The notes under the pieces are model-generated. The model did not search any database. It worked only from the letters and a program-made list of their open reading frames with translations, and had not been told where the DNA came from. Position numbers and translations under genes: made by a program. A stretch of 64,000 nt of DNA, taken from contig CALSFV010000464.1 of the NCBI GenBank assembly GCA_943737045.1, positions 1 to 64,000 on the forward strand. Direction: 5' to 3'. The stretch is from Parapristionchus giblindavisi. Lineage: Eukaryota > Nematoda > Chromadorea > Rhabditida > Diplogasteridae. Positions 37,939-53,532 of the stretch are shown one piece after another (position 1 is the stretch's first letter; every line of letters begins with the position of its first letter).

Positions 37939-39375
37939 CAGTATCGTCCAAAAGTAATGGGACACTTTTTCATTTTTTTATAACTTTTGAACCAGGAAAG
38001 CAATCAAGCTGATCTTTTGAGTCAACGTAGAGAATTTATCAAGGAATATTACCATGATGTGTTGGTGTAATTAACTTAGTTAATTTTTGCGTAGTGATGA
38101 AGCTACCGAAGTACACTTTTTTGAAAATTCCCATTTCTTTAGTGAAAAGCCCTGTTCTTCGGGAACACTGTGAGAGTGGAGACCCCCACTAGGGCTGTAC
38201 AGTCAAACAATCCGGAATGGCTCCGACTCCGATTTCAAGCTGTGGCAGGGTTGCAACTTTGACCTAAATAATTTATAACTCGGCTTCTAGATGTGATAAC
38301 GACCCGTTCTAAGCTCCAAAATGATGCTAGTGGCGAGTAATGCTTTTCCCCAGATTATGGTAGTCATAGCTCGTTATTTGCCCTCAGGGCATGAAAATCA
38401 ATTTTTTCGAAAGGACTGATTTTGAGACCCTACCGTTCAGAGGGCTTGTCTTCTAAAATTATGGTTCCTCCGCAGGTAGCTTTGCAATGTATCAAATAAG
38501 TATTTCCCTTATTTTGATTAAGTTCCGATTCCTTTCAGACCCGCAGCAAACGTTATGCTGAGGTCTACTCGGTTGTAGCGAGTAAAGATCAAAATACAAA
38601 GATCAAAGATCAAAGTTCAGCAATAGTATAAAAACTTTTGTGAACATCTGTAACATGCATTGGTACTTTGAAACGAAGAGATTTCATCAATAGAGGCCCA
38701 GGGATGAGAGCAGTAAGAGAGACAGCGCAAGAGCGCGCACCGAGTAGACCTCAGCATAACGTTTGCTGCGGGTCGGAAAGGAATCGGAACTTTATCAAAA
38801 TAAGGGAAATACTTATTTGATACATTGCAAAGGTACCTGCGGAGGAACCATAATTTTAGAAGACAAGCCCTCTGAACGGTAGGGTCTCAAAATCAGTCCT
38901 TTTGAAAAAAAATGATTTTCATGCCCTGAGGGCAAATGACGAGCTATGACTACCATAATCTGGGGAAAAACATTACTCACCACTAGCATCATTTTGGAGC
39001 TTAGAAAGGGTCGTTATCACATCTAGATGCCGAGTTATAAATTTTTTTAGGTCAAAGTTGCAACCCTGCCACAGCTTGAAATCGGAGTCGGAGCCATTCC
39101 GGATTGTTTGACTGTACAGCCCTAGTGGGGTTCACCACGCTCACAGTGTTCCCGAAGAACAGGGCTTTTCACTAAAGAAATGGGAATTTTCAAGAAAGTG
39201 TACTTCGGTAGCTTCATCACTACGCAAAAATTAACTAAGTTAATTACACCAACACATCATGGTAATATTCCTTGATAAATTCTCTACATTGACTCAAAAG
39301 ATCAGCTTGATTGCTTTCCTGGTTCAAAAGTTATAAAAAAATGAATAAGTGTCCCATTACTTTTGGACGATACTG
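37939..39375. mobile_element. 1.44 kb palindromic element with Tc1-like ends
   Basis: Arms 37939-38573 and 38741-39375 are near-perfect inverted copies. The ends read CAGTATCGTCCAAAAGTAAT and its complement, each flanked by TA (37937-37938 and 39376-39377). CAGT starts, a (T)CCAAAAGTAATG-type end and TA target duplication are typical of Tc1/mariner. No transposase is encoded, so it is a non-autonomous foldback relative. The 170-bp spacer has GATCAAAGATCAAAG. Confidence 0.85.
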
Positions 39376-39488
39376 TATGTGATGATTCAGCGAAGAATGA
39401 ATCAATAGAAGACATTTAGGAGAAGAATTTTCTTTTTTATGCTCTTCAACTACCCCACATTCTTCTCTTAATTGAGCTTTCTCGCCTG

Positions 39489-41471
39489 ATGGTTTGTCTT
39501 TCATTTTTTCCAAATTTCAAGTTATTTAAAAAATTGAAATTGGGTTCTAATCCTGGAGACATTGGGAAAAAAGGGATAATTTTACCTTTTTAAATGATCG
39601 ACTCTGAAGCGAATCGTGATATATCAAGCAACCAATATTGTTTTCAGATTAAGTTCATCTTCCTTTCCTTACTGTTGATAATACAACCAGTTCAGTGTGA
39701 TTATGACGATGGTAAGATTGATTCCCTACAATGACTGCAAACTATCTCATATAGTCCAATCCCTGCCCAAATTTACCCTCTTTCAATATAAATTTATGTC
39801 GAGAGTGTTATGTGATCTATTCTCTTTGATTTACAAACCTGTATTGTTTCATGCTGAGCATGCCGATAAATATATATACGTTGTCTGCATAATGCCGTGT
39901 GCTAATTTTCCGGAAATAGCACTGGCTTGAGAGAGTTTTGAATAAGCTAACCTTTCTCTATGGTACTCCAGTTAGATAACCTGTATCTCTAACAACTAAG
40001 AGAGTTTACCGTGAGTGTGAATATAATCACGTCTCGCACAACTTTTCTCCCTCTGTAATCTTGAATTTTAGACCGTTTTTTTAGAAAAACTACAAAAATT
40101 CAGGAATCGTTAAATTGAAACATTCAGGAGATATCTCTTCCAACATATTGAAGCATATTATCAAATATTCCTACTTATATCTACTCGCTATCTTTGCCGT
40201 CGCTACTTCTTTGAAACTCTGCTTGTGTAATAATAATCTTAAGGACGGAAATAATGTGAGTACACAGATCTATTGTAAAATAACCATTGAAAAATATTCT
40301 ACAAACTCTGGTATTTCGAAACGTAAAGCCCACTTAAACTACGTCACAGACTTGAAGTGAAGTAGATTTACAAGTCTATTTCAAGCTGTCTTTAAGTAGC
40401 CTTTAATTTTCGAAATACCAGAGAATGTCCATTGACGGAAATTTGTCAGGGATTCGTCCGTAATGATATGGGATATTTCTGTGACTTTAACTAATTAAAT
40501 TAATATTATAATAGATGTACAAGAATAAGTACGCATGTACTTTGCATTGAATTTTACCCTATGGTGTTTCGGCCGCTAGGTCTACATCTAACAATAAGTA
40601 TTGAACAAATAATCTAATCACGATCATTTGATCTCTCACATCCCCCCATTCCCATCCATCTCTCTTTTAATAATTTTATTCTTTCACATATTTTTTTGCG
40701 CTCGAACACTTTGTACTTGTTGAAACACCATTGCGGTGTACGATAAATGAAAATAAATCTGAGGGTATATATCCAATTTATATGTATAATGCATCGTTAC
40801 ATTTGCCTTACGTGCCTTCCGCCCCGGCGGAGGTTATGTACAGCAATTGTAACGGTGCATTTAATCCTTCAAAAAATACAGTACAAAGTATGTTGTTTAA
40901 ATTCAATGAAAATATATTTCAAAAATAAAATAACACAAATTTCAGTTCCAACCTAATGCTTTTGCGAATTTGCCTCCTGCACAATGCCTTCCGCAATCAT
41001 ATGGATCGAATCCTCCACCACATCCAGTATATGCCACATCGGCCATGCATCAGCCAGTCGGATTCACATCTAATCCATATCCAAATGCGCCCTTCTCCAT
41101 CAATAACTCTCACTATCAGACACCAACAGCACCTCAGATGATAGGACAGATCGAGGTGAAATTGGTCAATTATAAGAATTCGTTAATAATAAATAAAAGT
41201 CTATTATTAATAACGCATAAGTATTGTATGCTACGATCAAGTAATCACAACCTTCTTTCTTACCTCCTGACTTTATCATATCTTTCAAAGATTTAATTAT
41301 GAATCTCAAAATATCCATCGACGTCGGATAAATTTATTATTATCTTTTTAGCAGGTCAGCTCGACAAGTACCAATCATTCACCTCCACCTCCATACCCTT
41401 CAATGGACCGTCCCGTGCATCAAGAAGATTTGGGAAATCAGACAAAACAAGACACTCCATATCCAATTTAA
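39489..41471 (+). CDS. Small signal-peptide/single-pass membrane protein with PPPPYP tail, 181-182 aa
   Basis: Exons: ATG at 39489-39491, 39648-39711, 40104-40255, 40946-41155, 41355-41471 (acceptor could be 41352, adding one Gln). The start codon is the last codon of exon 1; the same ATG|GTTTGTC junction is conserved in the paralogue at 62294. Exon 2 gives the hydrophobic signal peptide (IKFIFLSLLLIIQPVQC). Exon 3 gives a short lumenal stretch and a TM helix (about YLYLLAIFAVATSLKLCLC). Exons 4-5 give a Pro/Tyr/Asn-rich cytosolic tail with SNPPPHPVY, HQPVGFTSNPYPNAP and SPPPPYPSMD, ending in TPYPI. PPPY is a classic WW-domain ligand, as in NEDD4 adaptors (family knowledge), so a membrane adaptor role is inferred. 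I do not recognise a named family. Confidence 0.75.
40309..40421. mobile_element. Short MITE inside intron 4 of the PPPY gene
   Basis: TGGTATTTCGAAACGTAAAG at the left against TTTCGAAATACCA at the right, with an inner CACTTAAACT/CTTTAAGTAG. About 113 bp. Confidence 0.6.
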
Positions 41472-42346
41472 TTATGACAACTCTTTATCAATTTTATAAA
41501 GCTATGAGTCTTTGTTAAGTCGTGTGCTAGTTTAAAAGACGATTAACATTCAAAAAAACAAACAAAAAAACATTTCATAACAGTACTTGTTTTTGAATAT
41601 CCCTCGACCTTTCAAATGAGTATGAGTAAACATAGTCATAAGTCTGTATCATCATTCCTGACAGATATATGGCCCGTTGCGCTTTTGTCGTTTGTGGTTT
41701 TCGTGGTTGCGCTTTTGTCGTCACGCTTATGTCATACCCCCCCCCCCTTCAGCAGGAGTCTGCGACGTACGACTGTTTTCATGATTATCGAATAATTTGC
41801 AGTTACCATTGATTAAGCATTCTTTTGGTATTCTTTTTTTAATGTATTTAAACTAAATGCAGCGTAAGTGAGGATCCATATTGACCATTGGAAAGGTATT
41901 CTATTCCTCGGTCTGATAGATGCACTACTTTAGAACAAGGAACCAGTCCAAAAGCAAGTCCTGTGTAAAATGCCCTTAGCCTTCGTGATTATTTCATTGT
42001 TTTCTATCCTTTTGGACTGGAGTTCTGATCGAGTTTGCTGAAGTACCCCTGAGTATGCTTGCTGCCCTGATAGGCTGAACGTATTTCGATTTCCTGTTCA
42101 TTGTCAACGATCATTGTCAAAATTATTTGAAATTTAAAAAAAATTAATTGAAAAATTTTCAATAATCAATCATATTTTCGTGTGGTGTGTAAGCTGCGAT
42201 CAAAAAGAACGATATCTCTAACCACCTTTATCGGTCACAGCGGATCCATGTCATTCAAGGAGAATCATGGATAGGCTACATTATTTCGAAGGAGGTTGTA
42301 GAGGTAGTTTGAGGAACTGCAAGATAGATCGTGTGGACACTGTCGA
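41472..42346. other. Convergent intergenic gap
   Basis: No gene. It contains a C-run (41738-41747) and a segment (41925-42056, beginning GCACTACTTTAGAACAAGGA) that resembles part of kinase intron 3 near 45797. It ends at the stop of the minus-strand kinase gene. Confidence 0.5.
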
Positions 42347-46514
<4,168 letters not shown>

Positions 46515-46564
46515 CCTTAGAGCAACGTTGACGACGACTGCTTACAACAGTAATTTGGTAAATA

Positions 46565-46571
46565 CCTGAAA
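46565..46571 (-). promoter_or_regulatory. Candidate trans-splice acceptor of the kinase gene
   Basis: On the minus strand CCCCTTTCAG|GTATTTACC lies 51 bases before the ATG (46514), and an in-frame TAA follows it. This supports both the ATG choice and a short trans-spliced 5' UTR. Confidence 0.5.
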
Positions 46572-46719
46572 GGGGAGCTTAGACAAACGAAGTTGGCTGA
46601 GGCCAATGAGGAGCTGCGAGCTCCAACGAGCTCCAAAGTGAGCTCCAACGAGCTCCAAAGACCCACCGAAGAAGAGAGCGCCCTTCAGCCGACCGTGTCG
46701 AAGGAGAACCAGGAATGAA
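46566..46719 (+). pseudogene. Orphan coding-like exon, possible C-terminal fragment
   Basis: The plus strand reads LKGELRQTKLAEANEELRAP then a Ser/Glu-rich stretch ending VSKENQE and TGA. It is charged and coiled-coil-like, with GAGCTCCAAC repeats. An in-frame TAA lies just upstream and the only usable acceptor is CTTAG at 46576-46580. It overlaps the 5' end of the kinase gene on the other strand. Fragment of an unknown gene or chance. Confidence 0.25.
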
Positions 46720-47099
46720 AATGATCAGAAATGAACCGACCGAAAGTCGAAAATGGATTGACCACTTATGGAAATTCTATTAACTTCTTTGATTATCTGA
46801 AGAAGAAAGTTCATTCAAAAATGCTTTGTACTTTAGCGTAGCATCAGAGATTTTGAAATGCTTTTCCTACTGAAGAAGTCCAGATTGGAGGCGGCGCCTA
46901 AAATATAGGACGGGAGGCGTATCATCCCCATGGGGCTTCTGCAGTAGTTCCTTTTCCCGCCATGTCCATTATACAGGCCAATGCAAATTTGCACTTGTTT
47001 TACACTCCCTCTTGCAAGACCTGGTTGGATCAATTAGGGCTTGACCGGCTAAGAGATACCAGGGCTGGCACGTCCGAATTTCCGACATTTACGGAAAAT

Positions 47100-47510
47100 T
47101 TCCCACATTCACCTCCACCTTCATACTCAACAATGGACTCCGCAATTTTAGGTGGGCCAATAATTTGGTCGAACATTTTTGGGTGCCTAAAATTTGGCTA
47201 CCAGACAAGCCCCACTTTTAAGTTGGGTCAAGAATTTGGTGGTTGAGCCAGTAATTTGGTTCGAAGTGGGGCTGTTATTTTAGTCTAAAATTTTAGCCCC
47301 ACTTCGAACCAAATTATTGGCTCAACCACCAAATTATTGACTCAACTTTAAAAGTTGGGCTTGTCTGGTAGCCAAATTTTAGAGTCAACTTTTCGATCCA
47401 CCAAATTATTGGCCCCACTTCGACCAAATTATTGGCACCCCTAAAATTGCGGAGGACCGTACCGTGTATCAAGAAGATTTTGGAATTAGCAAATTTCACA
47501 CAAAAAAGTG
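47100..47510 (+). pseudogene. Third copy of the PPPY membrane-protein last exon, split by a MITE
   Basis: Before the insert: HSPPPSYSTMD. After it: RTVYQEDFGISKFHTKK and a TGA. This matches HSPPPPYPSMDRPVHQEDLG of the intact gene at 41380. A 315-bp foldback sits in the middle (47139-47453). No signal-peptide or TM exon of this copy was found upstream. Confidence 0.7.
47139..47453. mobile_element. 315-bp foldback inserted in the PPPY pseudogene, TSD GGAC
   Basis: TIRs TCCGCAATTTTAGG / CCTAAAATTGCGGA are perfect. The target ATGGACCG is now ATGGAC + element + GGACCG, so GGAC (47135-47138 and 47454-47457) is a 4-bp duplication. The element is palindromic throughout, with repeated CCAAATTATTGG words. 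Confidence 0.85.
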
Positions 47511-47804
47511 ACGGAATTTAACCTATTTAATTATGTATGTAGATCAATTTAATAAAGTGTAGCAAAAAAAGCAATTAATTGTTACAACTCATCCAAACTA
47601 TTCACGTTTTAAATAAGGTTACCTTCGAGTTTTCCCGAGTAAACTGGTCTCGATTAGGCTATTTACGCCGTAATTATGCACAGTTACCTAAATAAATGCG
47701 CTTGTTATTCCCTAATAGAACCTATCACAGTTTTATGCAATAGGGTCGACCTTTTTACAAGGGCATCACTATAGATCACTATAGATACATCACTTTATTA
47801 AAGC

Positions 47805-47915
47805 GACAAGCTAATTTTACTCTCCGCATTGGCAATGCTCTCTCGTAGACAAAGAAAGCGAGAGAGTGTGGCCAGAGCGGAGAGATTTAAATTAGCTTGG
47901 GTGTGCCTTTAACTA
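47805..47915. mobile_element. MITE family A
   Basis: TTAAAGCGACAAGCTAATTT...GTAGACAAAGAAAGCGAGAG...AAATTAGCTTGGGTGTGCCTTTAA, well preserved with TTAA at both ends. Confidence 0.8.
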
Positions 47916-47991
47916 ATACACAGCACAAACAGCGGACACATCATGACTCCAGCTCGAGGGGACCGTCGTCGAAATATTGGTCGTCAAACGA

Positions 47992-48860
47992 CTACAGTGC
48001 CTCGAGTTCATCTCCTTCTTCATGGGAAGGGGCACCTTCAATCTTCTCTTTTTCGTTGACGGTCTTCACCTCACTCTTCCTTTCCTTCTCTCCTTGCCTG
48101 ACGATGCCTCCAATGGCGAGGTTTGGTGATGGTGTTTTGCTCTTTTAGGAGCAGATGCATCGCTTGTCCCAGTCATTCCTGATATTTTCCGTATAGGGTC
48201 CTGGAAAGGCGAATATAAATTTTGTTTCTATTATAGTTAGATGATTACAATTACCTTGTTAAAATCCGTAGATATACAACTATACATACAACTTCGATAT
48301 ACAACTATGAAAAGGTATGAAAAAGTCCTTAAGCCTGGATGTTCTACTTCTAATTCATCTAGGTCCGGAATGACGCCTGTCCATCTAGCGTCCTCAAACC
48401 GTACTAACTCGCAGCGGCGCAGACTGAAAAGAGTAAAGGAGAAATAATTCACATTCATTAATTATAGAAACATACATTTCATCTGGGCCTAAGACGGAAG
48501 CTGCAACCAGGTCGCCTCTAGACGCCGCATGCCCTGTTTCTCCGACAGTCGCGTGACGGCGGCTATGGTAACCACCGCCCGAGGGCCAATATAACCTCGG
48601 CGATTCGCACGCTGAGGTTGCTGTAGCATCGAGGTATTCTTGGACGCATCGGGGAACACAGGCGCTAATCTGAGTTAAATTAAGATAATGTAGGACTAAT
48701 CATTTATAGGACGTCATACCTCTTGTAGCACCATTAGTGGGCCCATAGGCAGGTCAATAGTGGCGACCGCCTCCGTTGCCAGAAGGAGAAGGTCCCGTGC
48801 TAACGAGGGCGCTGCAGTGGCACAAGATGAATTCAGTCCATTATGAAGAGATTCCTCCAT
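47992..48860 (-). pseudogene. Decaying four-exon gene of unknown family
   Basis: Exons 48860-48720 (MEESLHNG...MVLQE), 48669-48476, 48423-48255 and 48200-48066 splice in phase with good sites and would give 212 aa. Comparison with the partial copy at 53533 shows that exon 2 starts and ends in the same frame but its middle has shifted frames: VILALGRWL and TIAAVTRLSEKQGMRRLEA appear in two other frames. Exon 4 reads SDASAPKRAK then garbage, while a frame one base off gives KTPSPNLAIGG...EGDELEAL and a stop at 47992, consistent with a 1-bp gain in the AAAA run. Exon 3 has WTGVIPDLDELEVEHPG. A TATATAA lies 61 bp upstream. I do not recognise the family. Assembly errors are an alternative to decay. 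Confidence 0.5.
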
Positions 48861-48955
48861 AGTAAAATAACGGCTCCTGTCATGATATATTGAATAATAT
48901 GATCCTTGCCATTATACTCCTTATATAGTTGAACTTTCAGGATTGTTATCACCTA

Positions 48956-49624
48956 ACAAGGGAAGCACCAGTTGCAACGGAACCAATTCTGTAAGGGACC
49001 CATCTGGGTAGTTAGTGTTGAGGGGAGACCGACAAAACTGTTTTCAAAAGCTGCACCGCGGACCTACTAATCGATAATATCGATGGATGTACGCGCCGCC
49101 TAAATACCCAAGGAGATGCGACATAGAGTGCACAACTGCCTCGGCGGCTCAACCGGGAGCGAATCACACTAGCACTCCTATACACCTGGTTCGATTCCCG
49201 TCCCGGTTATTAATATTTTGCTGATTTTCACAAACTTCCTCAACTTCATTTTCATTGTTTTATCCACATTTCAGAGCTTTATCATTCGAATAGAATACGG
49301 TGAATGAAGATATATACAAGGGGAACTACACTTAAATAATCAGCATTGGTGCAAGTTCTCCCAGAAATATTCGAAGTAGAACTTGGGACAAAGAGTGTAT
49401 CTTTCTTCCTTGCATTCACATGGATAATTTCTGCCTTTTCCGAATATGTAGGCCTTGGGGCAGGGATTTCTGGAGGGTGGTGGACAATAAATAATCGAAA
49501 ATATCGATTAGTAGGTCCGCGGTGCAGCTTTTGAAAACATATTTGTCGGTCTCCCCCTCAACCCTAACTACCCATATGGGTCTCTTACAGAATTGGTTCC
49601 GTCGCAACTGGTGCTTCCCTTGTA
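48956..49624. mobile_element. 670-bp inverted-repeat element containing a tRNA-like segment
   Basis: Arms of about 130 bp (48956-49087 and 49495-49624): ACAAGGGAAGCACCAGTTGC against GCAACTGGTGCTTCCCTTGT. Between them lies a tRNA-like block with GGCTCAACCGGGAGCG and GGTTCGATTCC (49145-49207). Confidence 0.75.
49145..49207 (+). other. tRNA-like sequence (A box / B box), not a functional tRNA
   Basis: A-box-like GGCTCAACCGGGAGCG and B box GGTTCGATTCC are spaced as in a tRNA gene, but the acceptor and T stems do not pair. It could serve as a Pol III promoter of a SINE-like element. Confidence 0.45.
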
Positions 49625-49990
49625 AATCGTTCATGTTGTCATAACTTGTATTATGGTAGTGGTATGGTGCGGAAACATGGCTAGTTAGTTGGCGTGATCT
49701 TGGTAAGATGAGAGAATGATGGAAGGAATCACTATATAGAAAATAAACAAAATTCTTCACTTTATCTCTTATACTATAATATTTTTTCATTTCGTTTTTT
49801 TTAAATGAATGAATACTTATCAAACATTAGAAATCACAAATCAAGAATTAGACAACTACCTATCTCTTCCCTTACAACTCACATATTTTCACTTTCATTA
49901 ACACAGGCAACTACCATTCTAACTACATAGAATGTATAAACAGTGGACGATCGATTGTGTAACAGATCTCAAATCGGTTGGGCAATGCAA
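49625..49990. other. Gap without a recognised gene
   Basis: AT-rich intervening DNA between two foldbacks. Nothing recognised on either strand. Confidence 0.4.
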
Positions 49991-51847
49991 CAAAAGTTGT
50001 ATATATAACTCTCTTCATCTTTGTCTACACATTAATCTCTTCTATGGTTCAATAGAGTAATTCAAATAATCACAAATATACACATGTTTAAATATTCGTT
50101 CGCATCTTTCTTTTATTCAATTATATATATAACAATAATTAACTCAAATTAACTCATTACCTTTTCGAATAATGTTATTCCGAACGACATATTATATGAG
50201 TCGAATAATATAAATATCACACATTTGACGGCCAATATAAGTGACCTGAAATATCATATATTTATGTCGTATTTAATACAAAAATGTAAAGGTTAATAAT
50301 AAAATCAAAGTTGTGGTACGAAGACAATCGACAACGGATCACAAGAGAGTAAATCAAGAAATATATTTAATTGAGTGGGCGAAATGTTTTCAATGCTTGA
50401 GAAAATGAAAACCTCTCTCTCAGCCAAAAATCAATAATATTTATACGTATTCATGAATAAGCAATGAAACGTGTGATAGTGAAAGAGCGAAAAAGAAGTG
50501 ATAATGAAAATGATAACGAGAACGATAGTGAAATACTCTGTCATGATAGACGAAGGGACGATTCTTTGGCATTATAGAGATGTACTTAATTAATTATGGG
50601 AGCTCTATTTGATTGCCAGGCTGTACCAAAAGTCAAGAAGCTGTAATATCTATAATAAATAAAATGAAATAATTTTTGTATCAAAGAGAAAAAAAGGCAA
50701 ATCACACTGGTCCTTTTCGAATAATGTTCTTCCAAACGACATATTATATAAGTCTAATAATATAAATATCACACATTTGACAGCCAATATAAGTGACCTG
50801 GAATGTCATATATTTTTGTCGTAATTATTTGTGTCGTGTCGAAAAATAGAAAAATGTAAAGGTTAATAATAAAAAAAAGTTGTCTTACGAAGACAACCGA
50901 AAATGGCGTCACAAGAGAATAAATCAAGAAATATATTTAATCGAGCGTGCGAAATGTTTTCAATGTTTTAGAAAATGAAAACCTCTCTCTCTCAGCCACG
51001 CCCATTCTAGAACATTCCAAAACATAAGGAGTCGCGAGAAAGTGGCGTATATTGGTTTAAAAAAAATCTTACAACTATCGTGCTTAATACGGAACATGTA
51101 AATTTTTTTGGACCAGTGTGATTCGCCTTTTTTTATTTTTTTCTCTTTGATACAAAAATTATTTCATTTTATTTATTATACATTTTATTTATTACAGCTT
51201 CTTGACTTTTGGTACAGCCTGGCAATCAAATAGAGTTCCCATAATTAATTAAGTACATCTCTATAATGCCAAAGAATCGTCCCTTCGTCTATCATGACAG
51301 AGTATTTCACTATCGTTCTCGTTATCATTTTCATTATCACTTCATTATCGTTCTTTCATCATCACACGTTTCATTGTTTATTCATGAATACGTTTAAATA
51401 TTATTGATTTTTGACTGAGAGAGAGGTTTTCATTTTCTCAAGCATTGAAAACATTTCGCCCAATCAATTAAATATATTTCTTGATTTATTCTCTTGTGAT
51501 CCGTTGTAGATTGTCTTCGTACCACAACTTTGATTTTATTATTAACCTTTACATTTTTGTATTAAATACGACATAAATATATGATATTTCAGGTCACTTA
51601 TATTGGCCGTCAAATGTGTGATATTTATATTATTCGACTCATATAATATGTCGTTCGGAATAACATTATTCGAAAAGGTAATGAGTTAATTTGAGTTAAT
51701 TATTGTTATATATATAATTGAATAAAAGAAAGATGCGAACGAATATTTAAACATGTGTCTATTTGTGATTATTTAAATTACTCTATTGAACCATAGAAGA
51801 GATTAATGTGTAGACAAAGATGAAGAGAGTTATATATACAACTTTTG
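49991..51847. mobile_element. 1.86 kb foldback with a duplicated inner module
   Basis: Ends CAAAAGTTGTATATATAACT / complement, arms of roughly 650 bp each. Between them, 50700-51000 repeats arm sequence (TTTTCGAATAATGTTCTTCC against TTTTCGAATAATGTTATTCC), so a third, direct copy of part of the arm sits inside. No protein is encoded. Confidence 0.8.
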
Positions 51848-51852
51848 AGGGG

Positions 51853-53018
51853 GACTAAAGCATTCGCTGTTGGATATCGCGAACTGACTTTTTTTATGTT
51901 TTTCTTTTAAAAATATGTTTTTGTGCTGAAGAGTTGAGAGCACTTTAAGTGAAAGAACATTTGACGAAATGCATTACAGTATACCACACCACTTTAAGTA
52001 GACTTACGTCTCACTTTAAGTTTACTTAAAGTCTACTTAAAGTGGGAAAGTTTAAGTAGACTTTAAGTGGCAAAATACCAGAGTGCCTTATCTCTATTGT
52101 TTGACTAATGATAATAACCATCAAAACACTACGAGACATAGCTCTAGTACAGTCATAACAAGGTCATAAAAAGAGGTAAACAGGCTACAGAAGGACAGAA
52201 TAATCGAGCAAAAAACAGAAAGGACACTAGACATGCGCATGTATAAAAGGAATGTTAAGAATGCAGAGTACGCCCCAATGATTCACCTTATATTATTCAC
52301 TGCTTTCGGAGTAAGTTTTTAAAGTGATTTTTTTAAAATTGATTTTTTAGTGCACTCCGTTCGTATTCCATACTGTTCGAATATGCTTATATTGGCTTTT
52401 CTGTTCCATAAACCTATCTGTTGAGATCTCCCTAGCAACTGCTTCACAAGTAGCAGCCAGCAACAAGGGCAAACCCCTTGAATATGACGATGCGGGCCAC
52501 GAGTACATAGAATATCATACTACCGTTGATGGAGAGATTCTCTACAGGTTTTTTTTCACTTCAAAATCCGTGCGAATAAACGATATTTCAGATGTGAGGT
52601 TCATAACTGCACCCCGTTCGAGCACCTCAAAGCATTAGCGATTTATATTCATCACTTCTGAATTACCTTCCTTATAACATTACGTATTTATATTCATCAC
52701 TTCAATCTTTTTTAGTATGTGTTTGATATACTTTTCGCTTTGAAATATAAAGATATTAATCGCCGCGACATGAATGAACAAAAACAGAGATTTAAAAGAA
52801 AAAAGTCTGTCCTTCTGTAGCCTGTTTCCCTCTTATTTCGACCTTGTTATGACTGTACTAGAGCTATGTCTCGTAGTGTTTTGATGGTTATTATCACTAG
52901 TCAAACAATAGAGATAAGGCATGCACTCAACTCTACGTTCAGCACAAAAACATATTTTTATAAAGAAAAACATAAAAGTGTCAGTTCGCGATATCCAACA
53001 GCGAATACTTTAGTCTGG
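51853..53018. mobile_element. Foldback enclosing a possible gene
   Basis: Outer arms: CTAAAGCATTCGCTGTTGGA (51857) against its complement near 53010, and 52085-52205 against 52815-52920 (CTCTATTGTTTGACTA, ACTACGAGACATAGCTCTAG). About 600 bp in the middle are not part of the palindrome and hold the open exons described next. Confidence 0.75.
52233..52661 (+). CDS. Hypothetical 114-aa protein inside a foldback, three exons
   Basis: Exons 52233-52310, 52351-52547 and 52592-52661, with GTAAGT and GTTTTT donors and TTTTTTAG and ATATTTCAG acceptors, join in one frame to a TGA. The N-terminus is MRMYKRNVKNAEYAP, then a hydrophobic segment (about residues 16-50), then GKPLEYDDAGHEYIEYHTTV, and a Cys-containing end (YRCEVHNCTPFEHL). 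The very short introns (40-44 bp) are typical of nematodes. No family is recognised. It may be a captured host gene fragment or chance. Confidence 0.35.
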
Positions 53019-53191
53019 GTTACTGTAAGCATGTTACGGTAGTGTTACTGAAGCCGGTTCACCCCTATCGTGCCTATCGTGCCTCTGCCGATCGAAAAAC
53101 AGCATTTTCCCGCATTTTGATTTACGGCAGTGGGTAGGTTACGGTAGCAAAAGTTGGAATACTGTAGCATAGGGCATGGAATTTAGGGAAG

Positions 53192-53412
53192 CTATTGACC
53201 GTATAAAACACACTTGTTTATTTGGTACGAGAGTAGCCAACCACTGCCACAATGAATTTCTATGTTTAGAGAGAGTGCACCGGTGAGAGAGTAGATAGAT
53301 CAGAGAGAGCGAGGAAGGAAAGGAGGAAAGAGTGGGGAGTTAATCGATAGTTCTTCCTCTGTTTAGCAGCAGTAGCAATGCAATTATGCAAGTACATTTT
53401 ATACGGACAATA
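53192..53412. mobile_element. MITE family E
   Basis: TATTGACCGTATAAAACACA to TTTTATACGGACAATA, over 90% alike to 36196-36415 by eye, same orientation. Confidence 0.8.
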
Positions 53413-53444
53413 TGCCAACTCCAAACCGAGTTCTACTCCGTTGC

Positions 53445-53512
53445 CGTTTTGATCGTTGCCGTTTTGATCGTTGCCGTTTTGATCGTTGCCGTTTTGATCG
53501 TTGCCCTTCTGA
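53445..53512. repeat. 15-bp minisatellite
   Basis: Four to five copies of GCCGTTTTGATCGTT, directly after the family E element. Confidence 0.85.
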
Positions 53513-53532
53513 TACCCCCTCATTATTCCAGA

